Shown here piece after piece: positions 50,585 to 60,082 of a DNA stretch of 64,000 nt. The notes beneath the pieces were generated by a model that saw nothing but the letters and a program-made list of their open reading frames with translations, was not told the origin of the DNA and did no database searches. This stretch comes from Cupriavidus oxalaticus (GTDB lineage: Bacteria; Pseudomonadota; Gammaproteobacteria; Burkholderiales; Burkholderiaceae). The stretch is taken from positions 3,497,501 to 3,561,500 of the forward strand of contig NZ_CP038635.1 of NCBI RefSeq assembly GCF_004768545.1, written 5' to 3'. Position numbers and translations under genes: made by a program. Within the stretch, counting starts at the first letter, position 1, and the number at the start of each line of letters is the position of its first letter.

Positions 50585-51736
50585 TTACTTGCCGCCGACC
50601 GTTTCCAGCACGGTCCACTTGCCTCCCACCACCTTGTAGACGGTGATGCCGCCGTCCTTCAGGTCGCCGCGGCCGTCATAGGCCAGCGTCTTGGTGGTCA
50701 CGCCCTGCATGCTGGTCGCGGCCAGCACCGGCAGGTAGCGCGCCGGATCGGCCGAACCAGCCTTGACCATCGCGGTCATCATCGCGGTGGCGCCGTCATA
50801 CGAGTACGGCGAGTAGGTCTGCACCTTGGAGCCGAAGCGCTTCTCGTACTTCTTCTCGTAGGCGGCGCCGCCCGGCATCTGGTCCAGCGGCAGGCCGGCC
50901 AGCGACACCACGGTGCCTTCGGCGGCTGGACCGGCCAGCTTCAGGAAGTTGTCGGTCTTGGACATCTCGCCCGACACCAGCGGGGCCTTGATGCCCAGTT
51001 CCTTGACCTGCTTGGCCATCGGCGCGGACTGGGTCTCGGCGCCGCCGTAGAAGATGATGTCCGGGTTGCTGCGCTTGATGTTGGTCAGCACGGCCTTGAA
51101 GTCCACCGCCTTGTCGTTGGTGAACTCGCGGCGCACGATCTTGCCGCCGGCGGCCTTGGCGGCCTTCTCGAACTCGTCGGCCAGGCCCTGGCCGTAGGCG
51201 GTGCGGTCATCGACGATGGCGATGTTCTTCGCGCCCAGCTTCTTCACCACGTAGGCGCCGATCACCGAACCCTGCTGGGTGTCGGAGGTCATCATGCGGA
51301 AGGTGGTCTTGAATCCCTGCTTGGTGTATTCCGGCGCGGTCGCCATGGCGATCTGCGGAATGCCGGCGCGGTTGTAGACCATCGACGCCGGAATGGTGGT
51401 GCCCGAGTTGAAATGGCCGAGCATGCCCTGGATGCCGCCATCGACCAGCTTCTGCGCGACCACCGAGCCGGTCTTGGGGTCGGCCTGGTCGTCTTCGGAG
51501 ACCAGCACGAACTTGACTTCCTTGCCGCCGATCTTGGGCTTGGTGGCGTTCATGTCCTCGATCGCGAGGACGATGCCGTTCTGCATGTCCTTGCCATACT
51601 GGGCCTGGCCGCCGGTCATCGGGCCGGCGTAGCCCAGCTTGATTTCCTGCGCCTGCGCGAAGGCGGCGGAGGCGCCGGTCAGGCCGGCCAGGGTCAGGGC
51701 AACGGTCAGTGCCGTCTTGTGGAATGTCGAGCTCAT
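50585..51736 (-). CDS. Branched-chain amino acid ABC transporter substrate-binding protein (LivK/LivJ)
   Basis: The 383-residue protein has a Sec signal (1-28, cleaved after AAFA-Q) and the LivK fold (IKLGYAGPMTGGQAQYGKDMQNG; LVSEDDQADPKTGSVVAQKLVDGGIQGMLGHFNSGTT; YNRAGIPQIA). It binds leucine, isoleucine, valine or a similar amino acid in the periplasm. AAGGAGA precedes ATG 51736. The permease and ATPase genes are not adjacent here. It sits downstream of putA on the same strand, 180 bases away, so a proline or related ligand is possible. Confidence 0.88.
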   Translation of the reverse strand: MSSTFHKTALTVALTLAGLTGASAAFAQAQEIKLGYAGPMTGGQAQYGKDMQNGIVLAIEDMNATKPKIGGKEVKFVLVSEDDQADPKTGSVVAQKLVDGGIQGMLGHFNSGTTIPASMVYNRAGIPQIAMATAPEYTKQGFKTTFRMMTSDTQQGSVIGAYVVKKLGAKNIAIVDDRTAYGQGLADEFEKAAKAAGGKIVRREFTNDKAVDFKAVLTNIKRSNPDIIFYGGAETQSAPMAKQVKELGIKAPLVSGEMSKTDNFLKLAGPAAEGTVVSLAGLPLDQMPGGAAYEKKYEKRFGSKVQTYSPYSYDGATAMMTAMVKAGSADPARYLPVLAATSMQGVTTKTLAYDGRGDLKDGGITVYKVVGGKWTVLETVGGK

Positions 51737-51916
51737 CAGATCTCCTTGGGTCCCAATTGGTGCCACTCTGTGCCGCGGTGGTGCCGGTATGGCGCCCTGG
51801 GCGGCGTATTTTTCTGGGCGCGGCCTGGCAGTGCCGCGCCCTCCTTGGTATGCGCGCCGGGGCAGGATCGCCGCCACCGGTGCGCGCTTCGACAAGACGC
51901 GTCGTCCGAGAATGCC

Positions 51917-54900
51917 TCAGCCGATCGTCATCAAACTTGCATTGCCGCCCGCGGCAGCGGTGTTGACCGACAGTGAGCGCTCGATCAGCAGGCGGTCGAG
52001 CGCGACGGTCGGCTCGCCCTGCGCCAGCCCCTGCACGCCGATGATCGGCCCCGGGCGCGCCGCCACCTGCTCGCACACCGTGCGCAGCTGGTCGGAGTCG
52101 CCGTGGTGCAGCACCGCGTCGATGGCGATGTCCGCGGCGGTCCAGTCAGCCACCATGCGGACGCGCGATTGTACGCCCTTAGGCAGGCGCGCAAACAGCC
52201 CCCGCGCAACGGGGGTTTCCGGCCATACGGCGCGCGCGCCGACGGTCAGCACGGCGCCCAGCTGCAGCGCCAGGTCGGCCTCCTGCGCGGCCAGGCACAG
52301 CACGTGTTCGCGCGGCAGCAGCGTGTAGGTGTTGCGCTCGCCGGTGGGGCCGGCCAGGGTCACCGCCAGGCCCGACGGCGATGCCTCGGCAAATCGCGCG
52401 CAGGCGTCGGCGACCGCGGGCAGCTCGGTGCCGGCCCAGTTGCGGAAGGCTTCGGCGGCGCGCACGGCTTCATCGTCCGGGCCGACCGCCTCGGCGTGGT
52501 TGGTCACGTCGGCCGCGCGTACGCTGCGTGCCACCGCGTCCTGCGGACACACGGACAGCAGCCGGTGCAGGTACAGCGGGCCGCCCGCCTTGGGACCGGT
52601 GCCCGACAGCGCCTCGCCGCCGAACGGCTGCACGCCGACCACGGCACCGACGATATTGCGGTTCACGTACAGGTTGCCCACATGGGCGCGGCTGACGATA
52701 AACGAGATGGTCTCGTCGATGCGGGTATGGATGCCCAGCGTCAGGCCGTAGTTGGTGCCGTTGATCTGGCTGACCATGGTGTCGAGCGCCGCGCGCGGGA
52801 AGCGCACCACGTGCAGCACCGGGCCGAACACCTCGCGCTTCAGTTCCTCGATGCTGTCCAGCTCGATCAGCGTCGGCGGCACGAAGGTGCCGTTGCGGCA
52901 GCTGGCGCCCTGCGCGGCATTGGGATCGGCCTGGTGGACGCGGCGGCCCTTGGCACGCATGGCGTCGATATGGCGCACGATGTTGGCGCGCGCCTCTTCG
53001 TCGATCACCGGGCCGACGTCGGTCGACAGGCGATCCGGGTTGGCCATGGTCAGTTCCTGCATCGCGCCCTTGAGCATTTCCAGCACGCGGTCGGCCACGT
53101 CCTCCTGCAGGCACAGCACGCGCAGCGCCGAGCAGCGCTGGCCGGCCGAGTCGAAGGCCGAGTTGACCACGTCTCCGACCACCTGCTCGGCCAGCGCCGA
53201 GGAGTCGACGATCATCGCGTTCTGGCCGCCGGTCTCGGCGATCAGCGGGATCGGGCGGCCGGCGGCGTCGAGACGGCCGGCGACATTGCGTTGCAGGATG
53301 CGTGCGACCTCGGTCGAGCCGGTGAACATCACGCCCTTGACGCGGGCATCGCCCACCAGCGCGGCGCCGACGGTCTCGCCGCGGCCCGGCAGCAGCTGCA
53401 CCGCGCCGGCCGGCACGCCGGCCTCGCGCAGCAGCTTCACCGCGGCGGCGGCGATCAGCGGGGTCTGCTCGGCGGGCTTGGCCAGCACCGGGTTGCCTGC
53501 GGCCAGCGCCGCGGCGACCTGGCCGGTGAAGATCGCCAGCGGAAAGTTCCACGGGCTGATGCACACCACCGGGCCCAGCGGGCGGTGAGTCTCGTTGTCA
53601 AAGCCGCGGCGGATCTCGGCGGCGTAGTAGCGCAGGAAGTCCACCGCCTCGCGCACTTCGGCGATGGCGTTGGAGAAGGTCTTGCCGGCCTCGCGCATGA
53701 TGATGCCCATCAGCGACTGCATCTGCGCTTCCATCAGGTCGGCGGCGCGCTCCAGCGCGGCGGCGCGCACGTCCGGCGGCGTCGCCTGCCAGATCGGCGC
53801 GGCATTGACGGCTGCCTGCAGCGCGGCGTCGACGTCGGCCTGGCTGGCTTCGGTGACCTGGCCGACCACGTCGCGGTGGTCGGCGGGGTTCAGCACGGGC
53901 GTGGTGATGGCGTCGGCCGCGCGCGGCACCTCCGCGCCCAGCATCGGCTCGGCAACCTGGCGCTCACTGGTGCCCGCCAGCAGCGCCGACGACAGCGACG
54001 CCAGCCGGTGTTCGTTGGCCAGGTCGATGCCGGCCGAGTTGGGACGGCTCTTGCCGTACAGCGTACGCGGCGACGGGATGCGCGGATGCGGCAGGCCCAG
54101 CGTACCTTCGTCACGGTGCATGGCCTCGACCACGGCAACCGGATCGGCCACCAGCTCGTCCAGCGAGATGGTGTCGTCGGCGATGCGGTTTACGAACGAG
54201 GTGTTGGCGCCGTTCTCCAGCAGGCGGCGCACCAGGTAGGCCAGCAGCGTCTCATGCGTGCCGACCGGCGCGTATATCCGGCATGGGCGGTTGAACTTGC
54301 CGTCGGCGGTCGGGCCGACCACCTGGTCGTACAGCGGCTCGCCCATGCCGTGCAGGCACTGGAACTCGTACTGGCCGGGGTAGTAGCTGTGGCCGGCGAT
54401 CTGGTAGATGGCCGACAGCGTGTGCGCGTTGTGCGTCGCGAACTGTGGATAGATCGCGTCCGGCACCGACAGCAGCTTGCGCGCGCAGGCGACATACGAC
54501 ACATCGGTGTAGACCTTGCGCGTGTAGACCGGGTAGCCCTCCAGTCCTTCCACCTGGCCGCGCTTGATCTCGCTGTCCCAGTAGGCGCCCTTGACCAGGC
54601 GGATCATCAGGCGGTGGCGGCTGCGGCGGGCCAGGTCGATCAGGTAGTCGATCACGAACGGGCAGCGCTTCTGGTAGCCCTGCACCACGAAGCCGATGCC
54701 GTTCCAGCCGGCCAGCTCGGGCTCGAAGCACAGGCGTTCGAGCAGGTCGAGCGAGATCTCCAGCCGGTCGGCTTCCTCGGCATCGATATTGATGCCGATG
54801 TCGTACTGGCGGGCCAGCAGCGTCAGCGACTTCAGGCGCTCGTACAGCTCGCCGATCACGCGCTCGTGCTGGGCGCGGCTGTAGCGCGGATGCAGCGCCG

Positions 54901-55894
54901 ACAGCTTGATCGAGATGCCCGGGCCTTCATAGATGCCACGACCGCGCGAAGCCTGGCCGATGGCATGGATGGCCTGCTCGTACGAAGCCAGGTAGCGCGC
55001 GGCATCGTCCTCGGTCATGGCCGCTTCCCCTAGCATGTCGTAGGAGTAGCGGAACCCCTGCGCCTCGTACTTGCGCGCGTTGGCGAGCGCCTCGGAAATG
55101 GTCTCGCCGGTGACGAACTGCTCGCCCATCAGGCGCATCGCCATGTCCACGCCCTTGCGGATCAGCGGCTCGCCGCCCTTGCCGATGATGCGCGTGAGCG
55201 CCTTGGTCAGGCCCGATTCGGTATGCGTGGCGACCAGCTTGCCGGTCAGCAGCAGGCCCCATGTGGCGGCGTTGACGAACAGCGACGGGCTCTGGCCCAG
55301 GTGCGACTGCCAGTTGGCGCCGCTGATCTTGTCGCGGATCAGCGCATCGCGGGTGGCCTTGTCGGGAATGCGCAGCAGCGCCTCGGCCAGGCACATCAGC
55401 GCCACGCCCTCCTGCGACGACAGCGAGAATTCCTGGATCAGGCCCTGCACCAAGCCTTCGCGGCCAGTTCCAACCTTCTGTTCGCGCAGCGCGGTGGCCA
55501 GCTTCTTGGCCATCTTGATGGCTGCCTCGGCCTGCTGCTGCGGCAGGCGTGCCTGCTCCAGCAGCACCGGCACGCAGTCGGTCTCGGGACGACGGTAGGC
55601 TGAGGTGATGGCGGCACGCAGCACCGACTGGGGCTGGATGCTCTGCGCGAATTCCAGGAACGGCTGCGGCGCGCCGTCGGCGGCGACCAGGTCGGGGGCG
55701 TCGGAACCATCGGAGTCGGCCGAGCCGGCGGCGCTGGTCTCGTGCGGCAGGTGCCCGCGCTCGACCTGCTCCAGGTAAGTGAAGATGGCCTGCTTGATCA
55801 GCCAGTGCGGCGTGCGGTCGATGGATTGGGCGACACGCTTGAGGCGATCGCGCGAGGCGTCGTCGAGCTTGACGCCGAGAGTGGTGGTGGCCAT
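51917..55894 (-). CDS. putA: Trifunctional PutA: proline dehydrogenase, P5C dehydrogenase and repressor
   Basis: The 1325-residue protein oxidises proline to glutamate in two steps and represses its own gene. The N-terminal ribbon-helix-helix domain is residues 1-45 (TTTLGVKLDDASRDRLKRVA). The FAD proline dehydrogenase follows (about 170-480: RYSYDMLGEAAM, IDAEEADRLEIS, RLVKGAYWD, ATHNAHTLS). The aldehyde dehydrogenase comes after (about 570-1060: ISPWNFPLAIFTGQVAAAL, GSTEVARILQ, DSAGQRCSALRVLC with the catalytic cysteine). A C-terminal extension completes it. The size is that of E. coli PutA (1320). Start at ATG 55894 behind CGGAGAA. Three GTTGCA sites lie upstream. Confidence 0.96.
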   Translation of the reverse strand: MATTTLGVKLDDASRDRLKRVAQSIDRTPHWLIKQAIFTYLEQVERGHLPHETSAAGSADSDGSDAPDLVAADGAPQPFLEFAQSIQPQSVLRAAITSAYRRPETDCVPVLLEQARLPQQQAEAAIKMAKKLATALREQKVGTGREGLVQGLIQEFSLSSQEGVALMCLAEALLRIPDKATRDALIRDKISGANWQSHLGQSPSLFVNAATWGLLLTGKLVATHTESGLTKALTRIIGKGGEPLIRKGVDMAMRLMGEQFVTGETISEALANARKYEAQGFRYSYDMLGEAAMTEDDAARYLASYEQAIHAIGQASRGRGIYEGPGISIKLSALHPRYSRAQHERVIGELYERLKSLTLLARQYDIGINIDAEEADRLEISLDLLERLCFEPELAGWNGIGFVVQGYQKRCPFVIDYLIDLARRSRHRLMIRLVKGAYWDSEIKRGQVEGLEGYPVYTRKVYTDVSYVACARKLLSVPDAIYPQFATHNAHTLSAIYQIAGHSYYPGQYEFQCLHGMGEPLYDQVVGPTADGKFNRPCRIYAPVGTHETLLAYLVRRLLENGANTSFVNRIADDTISLDELVADPVAVVEAMHRDEGTLGLPHPRIPSPRTLYGKSRPNSAGIDLANEHRLASLSSALLAGTSERQVAEPMLGAEVPRAADAITTPVLNPADHRDVVGQVTEASQADVDAALQAAVNAAPIWQATPPDVRAAALERAADLMEAQMQSLMGIIMREAGKTFSNAIAEVREAVDFLRYYAAEIRRGFDNETHRPLGPVVCISPWNFPLAIFTGQVAAALAAGNPVLAKPAEQTPLIAAAAVKLLREAGVPAGAVQLLPGRGETVGAALVGDARVKGVMFTGSTEVARILQRNVAGRLDAAGRPIPLIAETGGQNAMIVDSSALAEQVVGDVVNSAFDSAGQRCSALRVLCLQEDVADRVLEMLKGAMQELTMANPDRLSTDVGPVIDEEARANIVRHIDAMRAKGRRVHQADPNAAQGASCRNGTFVPPTLIELDSIEELKREVFGPVLHVVRFPRAALDTMVSQINGTNYGLTLGIHTRIDETISFIVSRAHVGNLYVNRNIVGAVVGVQPFGGEALSGTGPKAGGPLYLHRLLSVCPQDAVARSVRAADVTNHAEAVGPDDEAVRAAEAFRNWAGTELPAVADACARFAEASPSGLAVTLAGPTGERNTYTLLPREHVLCLAAQEADLALQLGAVLTVGARAVWPETPVARGLFARLPKGVQSRVRMVADWTAADIAIDAVLHHGDSDQLRTVCEQVAARPGPIIGVQGLAQGEPTVALDRLLIERSLSVNTAAAGGNASLMTIG

Positions 55895-56015
55895 GCGGGC
55901 AGTTCTCCGAAAACTGGGGCGCCGCCGGTACCGCCGCGCCGATGCCGCAGGCATGGACGCACGACCGGCCGCAGCCTGTGAGCTGGCGCGATCTTACTCC
56001 CGAAAAACCTCAAGG

Positions 56016-56061
56016 TGCAACCTTGTGCAACCCTAGCGTTAACCCTGAAAAATGGGTTGCA
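56016..56061. promoter_or_regulatory. putA: PutA autoregulatory operators (three GTTGCA sites)
   Basis: TGCAAC occurs at 56016-56021 and 56026-56031, ten bases apart, and GTTGCA at 56056-56061. GTTGCA is the known recognition core of the PutA ribbon-helix-helix domain in E. coli. They lie 122-167 bases from the putA start codon, between putA and priA. Confidence 0.75.
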
Positions 56062-56085
56062 CCTGCGCAGCCCGCCGCTGTTGCT

Positions 56086-58383
56086 TCAAATCCGGAGCGG
56101 GTCGATTTCCAGCTGCCAGCGCACCCCTTTCACCTCCGTTCCTACCTCTGCGAAAGTCTGTACCCACTCAGCCATGAACCGTTGCAGCGCCGGCCTTGAT
56201 GTCGCCTCGACCAGCATCTGGGCGCGCTCGCGGTTGGCGATGCGCACCATCGACATGGGCACCGGGTCGTGCAGTTGCACCTCGGCCGCCAACCGGCACG
56301 AATCGGCGTGCCGCCGCGCTGCCTGCAGGAACTGCAGCGCCCGCTCCAGCTCGCCGTGCTCCGCGGTGACCAGCACCTGGAAGCAGAACGGGGGCAACCC
56401 GGCCTGGCGCCGCTCTCGCAACTGGCTGGCCGCGAATCCATCATAGTCATGGCGCGTCAGCGCCTGCAATGCCGGGGTATCCGGGTAGCGGGTCTGGATC
56501 AGCACCTCGCCCGGCAGCCCGGCGCGCCCGGCGCGCCCCGCCACCTGCATCAGCGACGCGAACAGGTGCTCGGCGGCGCGGAAATCGTGGCTGAACATGG
56601 CGGCGTCCGGGTGCACGATGCCGACCAGCGTCACGCGCTGGAAGTCATGGCCCTTCGCGACCATCTGGGTGCCCACCAGGATGTCGACTTCGCCGGCGTG
56701 GACTTCATCGAACATCGCCTGCGCGCTGCCCTTGCGCCGGGTCGAGTCGGCGTCGATGCGGGCGATGCGCGCCTGCGGGAAGCGTGCCGCCAGCGCTTCC
56801 TCGATGCGCTGGGTGCCGCGGCCGAGCGGCGCAATATCGACATTGCCGCAATCCGGGCAGTGGTGCGGCACCGGGGCCTCCAGCCCGCAGTGGTGGCAGC
56901 GCAGGCGCCGCTCGGGCCGGTGCAGCACCAGGTACGCCGAGCAGCGCGGGCAGCCGGACAACCAGCCGCAGCTGTCGCAGGCAATCACCGGCGCGTAGCC
57001 GCGGCGATTCAGGAACAGCAGGCTCTGCTCGCCGCGCGCCAGGCGGGCGTCGATCGCTTCCAGCAGCGGCACCGACAGGCCTTCGAACAGCGCGCGCTGG
57101 CGCTGCCGCTCATGGTTCAGGTCGACCAGCCGCACGGTTGGCAACGCGGCATCCGCCTGGGCGCGCTCGCGCAGCACCAGCTTGCGGTAAGTGCCCTGCC
57201 CCGCCCGCCACCAGGTTTCCATCGACGGCGTGGCCGAACCCAGCACGACGGCGATGCCGCGCTGCTTGGCCCGCCACACCGCCAGGTCGCGAGCCGAGTA
57301 GCGCAGCCCTTCCTGCTGCTTGTAGGAGGTATCGTGCTCCTCATCGACCACGATCAGTGCCAGTGCCGGCAGCGACGCCATCACGGCCATGCGCGTGCCC
57401 AGCACGATCCGGGCCTCGCCGCGATGCGCGGCCAGCCACTGCAGGCTGCGCTCCTGGTCGGCCAGGCCGCTGTGCAGCACCGCCAGCGGCAGGTGCGGGA
57501 AACGCGCGGCGATGCGCATCTGCAACTGCGGTGTCAGGTTGATCTCTGGAACCAGCATCAGCACCTGGGAGTGCGGGTCGCGCTCCAGCACGGCCTGCAT
57601 GGCGTGCAGGTAGACCTCGGTCTTGCCGCTGCCGGTAACGCCGTGCAGCAGGAACGGGGAGAAACCCTGCGCTTCGGCGATCGCCTGTACCGCGGCGCGC
57701 TGCTCGTCATGCAAGGCAGGGGCCGCGGACGGCGCCTGCATCGGCGCGGTCGGCAGCAGCAGCCGCGCGGTGCGATCGGCTTCGACCCAGCCGGCGGCCT
57801 GCCATTCGGCCAGCCGGGCCGGTGCCGCCGCGCACAGCGCGCGCGCATCGGCCAGCGCCATTGGCGTGCCGACGGCCGCGCGTTCGGCGAGCGCCTGAGC
57901 CAGCGCCCGCACGCTGCGGGCGCGCGGCGGCACGGCGGCCAGCAAGTTATCCACATGCCCGGGCAGCAGGCGATATTCGTCGGTGCGGGCACGCTGTGCC
58001 AGGCCCGGCCAACTGTCGGCTTCACGCAACGCCGGCGGCAGCGCAGGGAGCATGACCTCGCCCAGGCGGCGCTGGTAATATCGCGCCGCAAACGCGGCCA
58101 GCGCGATCCAGTCGGGCGGCAACGGCGGCATCCAGTCCAGGCGCTGCGCCACCGGGCGCAGCCGGTCGGGCGGCACATCGGAGGTGGCAGCGCGCTCCAC
58201 GGCTACGCCAACCAGGCTGCGACGGCCAAATGGCACCACGACGAGGTCGCCGGTCGCGACCTCGGGCGTCGCCAGGTAGTCGAAGCAATCGTCGGCGGGT
58301 GTATCCAGCGCGACACGGACGATCGGCAGGGCGATGGCCGGGTCGCCCCGCAATATGGCGTTGGCGCCGCTATCGTCCGCCAT
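56086..58383 (-). CDS. priA: Primosomal protein N' (PriA helicase)
   Basis: The 765-residue replication-restart helicase has the 3' DNA-binding domain (about 20-120), Walker A GVTGSGKTEVYL, DEEHDTSYKQ, GSATPSME, the zinc-binding cysteines in CDSCGWLSGCPRC...CHHCGLEAPVPHHCPDCGN, and VGTQMVAKGHDFQRVTLVGI. It reloads the DnaB helicase at stalled forks. Start at ATG 58383 (MADDSGANA); the frame reaches back to a GTG ten codons earlier. Confidence 0.95.
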   Translation of the reverse strand: MADDSGANAILRGDPAIALPIVRVALDTPADDCFDYLATPEVATGDLVVVPFGRRSLVGVAVERAATSDVPPDRLRPVAQRLDWMPPLPPDWIALAAFAARYYQRRLGEVMLPALPPALREADSWPGLAQRARTDEYRLLPGHVDNLLAAVPPRARSVRALAQALAERAAVGTPMALADARALCAAAPARLAEWQAAGWVEADRTARLLLPTAPMQAPSAAPALHDEQRAAVQAIAEAQGFSPFLLHGVTGSGKTEVYLHAMQAVLERDPHSQVLMLVPEINLTPQLQMRIAARFPHLPLAVLHSGLADQERSLQWLAAHRGEARIVLGTRMAVMASLPALALIVVDEEHDTSYKQQEGLRYSARDLAVWRAKQRGIAVVLGSATPSMETWWRAGQGTYRKLVLRERAQADAALPTVRLVDLNHERQRQRALFEGLSVPLLEAIDARLARGEQSLLFLNRRGYAPVIACDSCGWLSGCPRCSAYLVLHRPERRLRCHHCGLEAPVPHHCPDCGNVDIAPLGRGTQRIEEALAARFPQARIARIDADSTRRKGSAQAMFDEVHAGEVDILVGTQMVAKGHDFQRVTLVGIVHPDAAMFSHDFRAAEHLFASLMQVAGRAGRAGLPGEVLIQTRYPDTPALQALTRHDYDGFAASQLRERRQAGLPPFCFQVLVTAEHGELERALQFLQAARRHADSCRLAAEVQLHDPVPMSMVRIANRERAQMLVEATSRPALQRFMAEWVQTFAEVGTEVKGVRWQLEIDPLRI
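57947..57955 (+). other. DnaA box within priA
   Basis: TTATCCACA is a perfect DnaA-box match, inside the priA coding sequence. A second, in opposite orientation, is at 58550-58558. Confidence 0.5.
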
Positions 58384-58904
58384 CGGACCCGACCTGGTGC
58401 ACGCCAGTCGCACGATCGCTGTGCTTTGGGCGGCAGCACGGCGGCCGCAGGCGTTTTTGTGTGCGGCGCAACATCAACTTAAAGTAAAACTTCAAATGTG
58501 GCCCTAAGTCGATGATAGATGACTGGTTTTCCACTAATTCCATCGCCCCTGTGGATAACTTTGTTGAAAAGTCGCTCGGGAGCGCCCGGAAGGCCCGGAA
58601 ATCAAGGGATCCACTGGCATCGGCCCACGCTTTGCAAATCTTCCAAAGCCTTAAAAATCAAGACCTTGCAAACATCCCCCGGATAGGTTAAGGCATTACC
58701 CTCCCTTGCACTGCGGCAAACCTATCGGTGTGCATAAGTCAAGCCCCGAGAATCAACTCCGAGCACCTTTTTGGCGAATGCTGGCGAAAAAGTTAACTTG
58801 ACAGGCGTAACGGCGCGGCTCCCGCATCACCGGGTACGCGCCGGCGCGTTTCGCTGCAGCGCGGGGCGCCGCGAGCCCAATGGCCGCGGCGTATATCACG
58901 CGGG
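58384..58904. other. Gap between priA and hemE
   Basis: These 521 bases are more A+T-rich than the rest and hold the priA promoter. A perfect DnaA box in inverse orientation, TGTGGATAA, is at 58550-58558. No gene is supported: a frame antisense to hemE runs through but lacks any family match. Confidence 0.5.
58550..58558 (-). other. DnaA box upstream of priA
   Basis: TGTGGATAA on the plus strand is the complement of TTATCCACA. It lies about 170 bases before the priA start codon, in the A+T-rich gap, where DnaA could regulate priA. Confidence 0.5.
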
Positions 58905-60002
58905 TCACTTCTGCGCGGCGCGCAGCTTGCGGCTGTAGGCATGCACTTCGTCGACCAGCACGGTGACATGCTCGGGCGGCGTGAACTGCGAGATGCCGTG
59001 GCCGAGGTTGAACACGTGGCCATCGCTGCCGCCGCCCGCGGCGTAGCTGTCCAGCACGCCACGCACCTGCTCGCGGATCGCCGCTTCGGGCGCGAACAGC
59101 ACGGTGGGGTCGATATTGCCCTGCAGGGCCACGCGCCCGCCGGTACGGCGGCGCGCCTCGGCCAGGTTGACGGTCCAGTCCAGCCCGATCGCGTCGGCAC
59201 CGGTATCGGCCAGCGCTTCCAGCCACAGTCCGCCGCCCTTGGTAAAGACGATCGCCGGCACCTGCTCGCCGGCGTGCTCGCGCTTCAGTCCGGCAAGCAC
59301 GCGGCGCATATAGGCCAGCGAGAACGCCTGGTACATGCCGTCGGCGAGCACGCCGCCCCAGGTGTCGAAGATCATCACGGCCTGCGCGCCCGCGTCGATC
59401 TGGGCGTTCAGGTATGCAGAGACGGCCTGCGCGTTGATTTCGAGGATGCGGTGCATCAGGTCCGGGCGGCCATACATCATCGCCTTGACCGTGCGGAAGT
59501 CGTCCGAGCCGCCGCCTTCGACCATGTAGCACGCCAGCGTCCACGGGCTGCCCGAGAAGCCGATCAGCGGCACGCGCTGGCGGCCGTCCTGCACCAGCGC
59601 GCGGCGGATCTCGCTGACCGCGTCGAACACGTATTGCAACGAGGACATGTCGGGTACGGCCAGCTTCTGCACGTCGGCTTCGGAGCGCAGCGGATGCGCG
59701 AAGCGCGGGCCTTCGCCCTGGGCGAACGAGAGGCCGAGGCCCATGGCATCGGGCACGGTCAGGATGTCGGAGAACAGGATGGCCGCGTCCAGCGGATAGC
59801 GGTCCAACGGCTGCAGGGTCACCTCGGTGGCGTAGGCCGGGTTCTTGGCCAGCCCGAGGAAGCTGCCGGCGCGCGCGCGCGTGGCGTTGTACTCGGGCAG
59901 GTAGCGGCCTGCCTGGCGCATCAGCCACAGCGGCGTGTATTCGGTGGGCTGGCGGCGCAGCGCGCGCAGGAAGGTATCGTTCTGCAGTGCGGTCATGGTC
60001 AT
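58905..60002 (-). CDS. hemE: Uroporphyrinogen decarboxylase
   Basis: The 365-residue enzyme removes four acetate carboxyls from uroporphyrinogen III to give coproporphyrinogen III. The signature [16 protein letters not shown] (24-39) is present, with [27 protein letters not shown] and [26 protein letters not shown] precedes the ATG. It supplies the substrate of HemN or HemF; hemN is in this window at 30.5 kb. Confidence 0.96.
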   Translation of the reverse strand: MTMTALQNDTFLRALRRQPTEYTPLWLMRQAGRYLPEYNATRARAGSFLGLAKNPAYATEVTLQPLDRYPLDAAILFSDILTVPDAMGLGLSFAQGEGPRFAHPLRSEADVQKLAVPDMSSLQYVFDAVSEIRRALVQDGRQRVPLIGFSGSPWTLACYMVEGGGSDDFRTVKAMMYGRPDLMHRILEINAQAVSAYLNAQIDAGAQAVMIFDTWGGVLADGMYQAFSLAYMRRVLAGLKREHAGEQVPAIVFTKGGGLWLEALADTGADAIGLDWTVNLAEARRRTGGRVALQGNIDPTVLFAPEAAIREQVRGVLDSYAAGGGSDGHVFNLGHGISQFTPPEHVTVLVDEVHAYSRKLRAAQK

Positions 60003-60082
60003 CCTCGTAAGACCGCCATTCTAAGGGATGGGCGAGGCGTGCCGGCGCTTCAGGGTATGGGCCCGATGCGCTGCGGCCACGC

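Noticed and set aside
52103..55033. A 976-codon open frame antisense to putA
   Set aside because: It has no start signal or recognisable domain. The sense strand encodes intact PutA.
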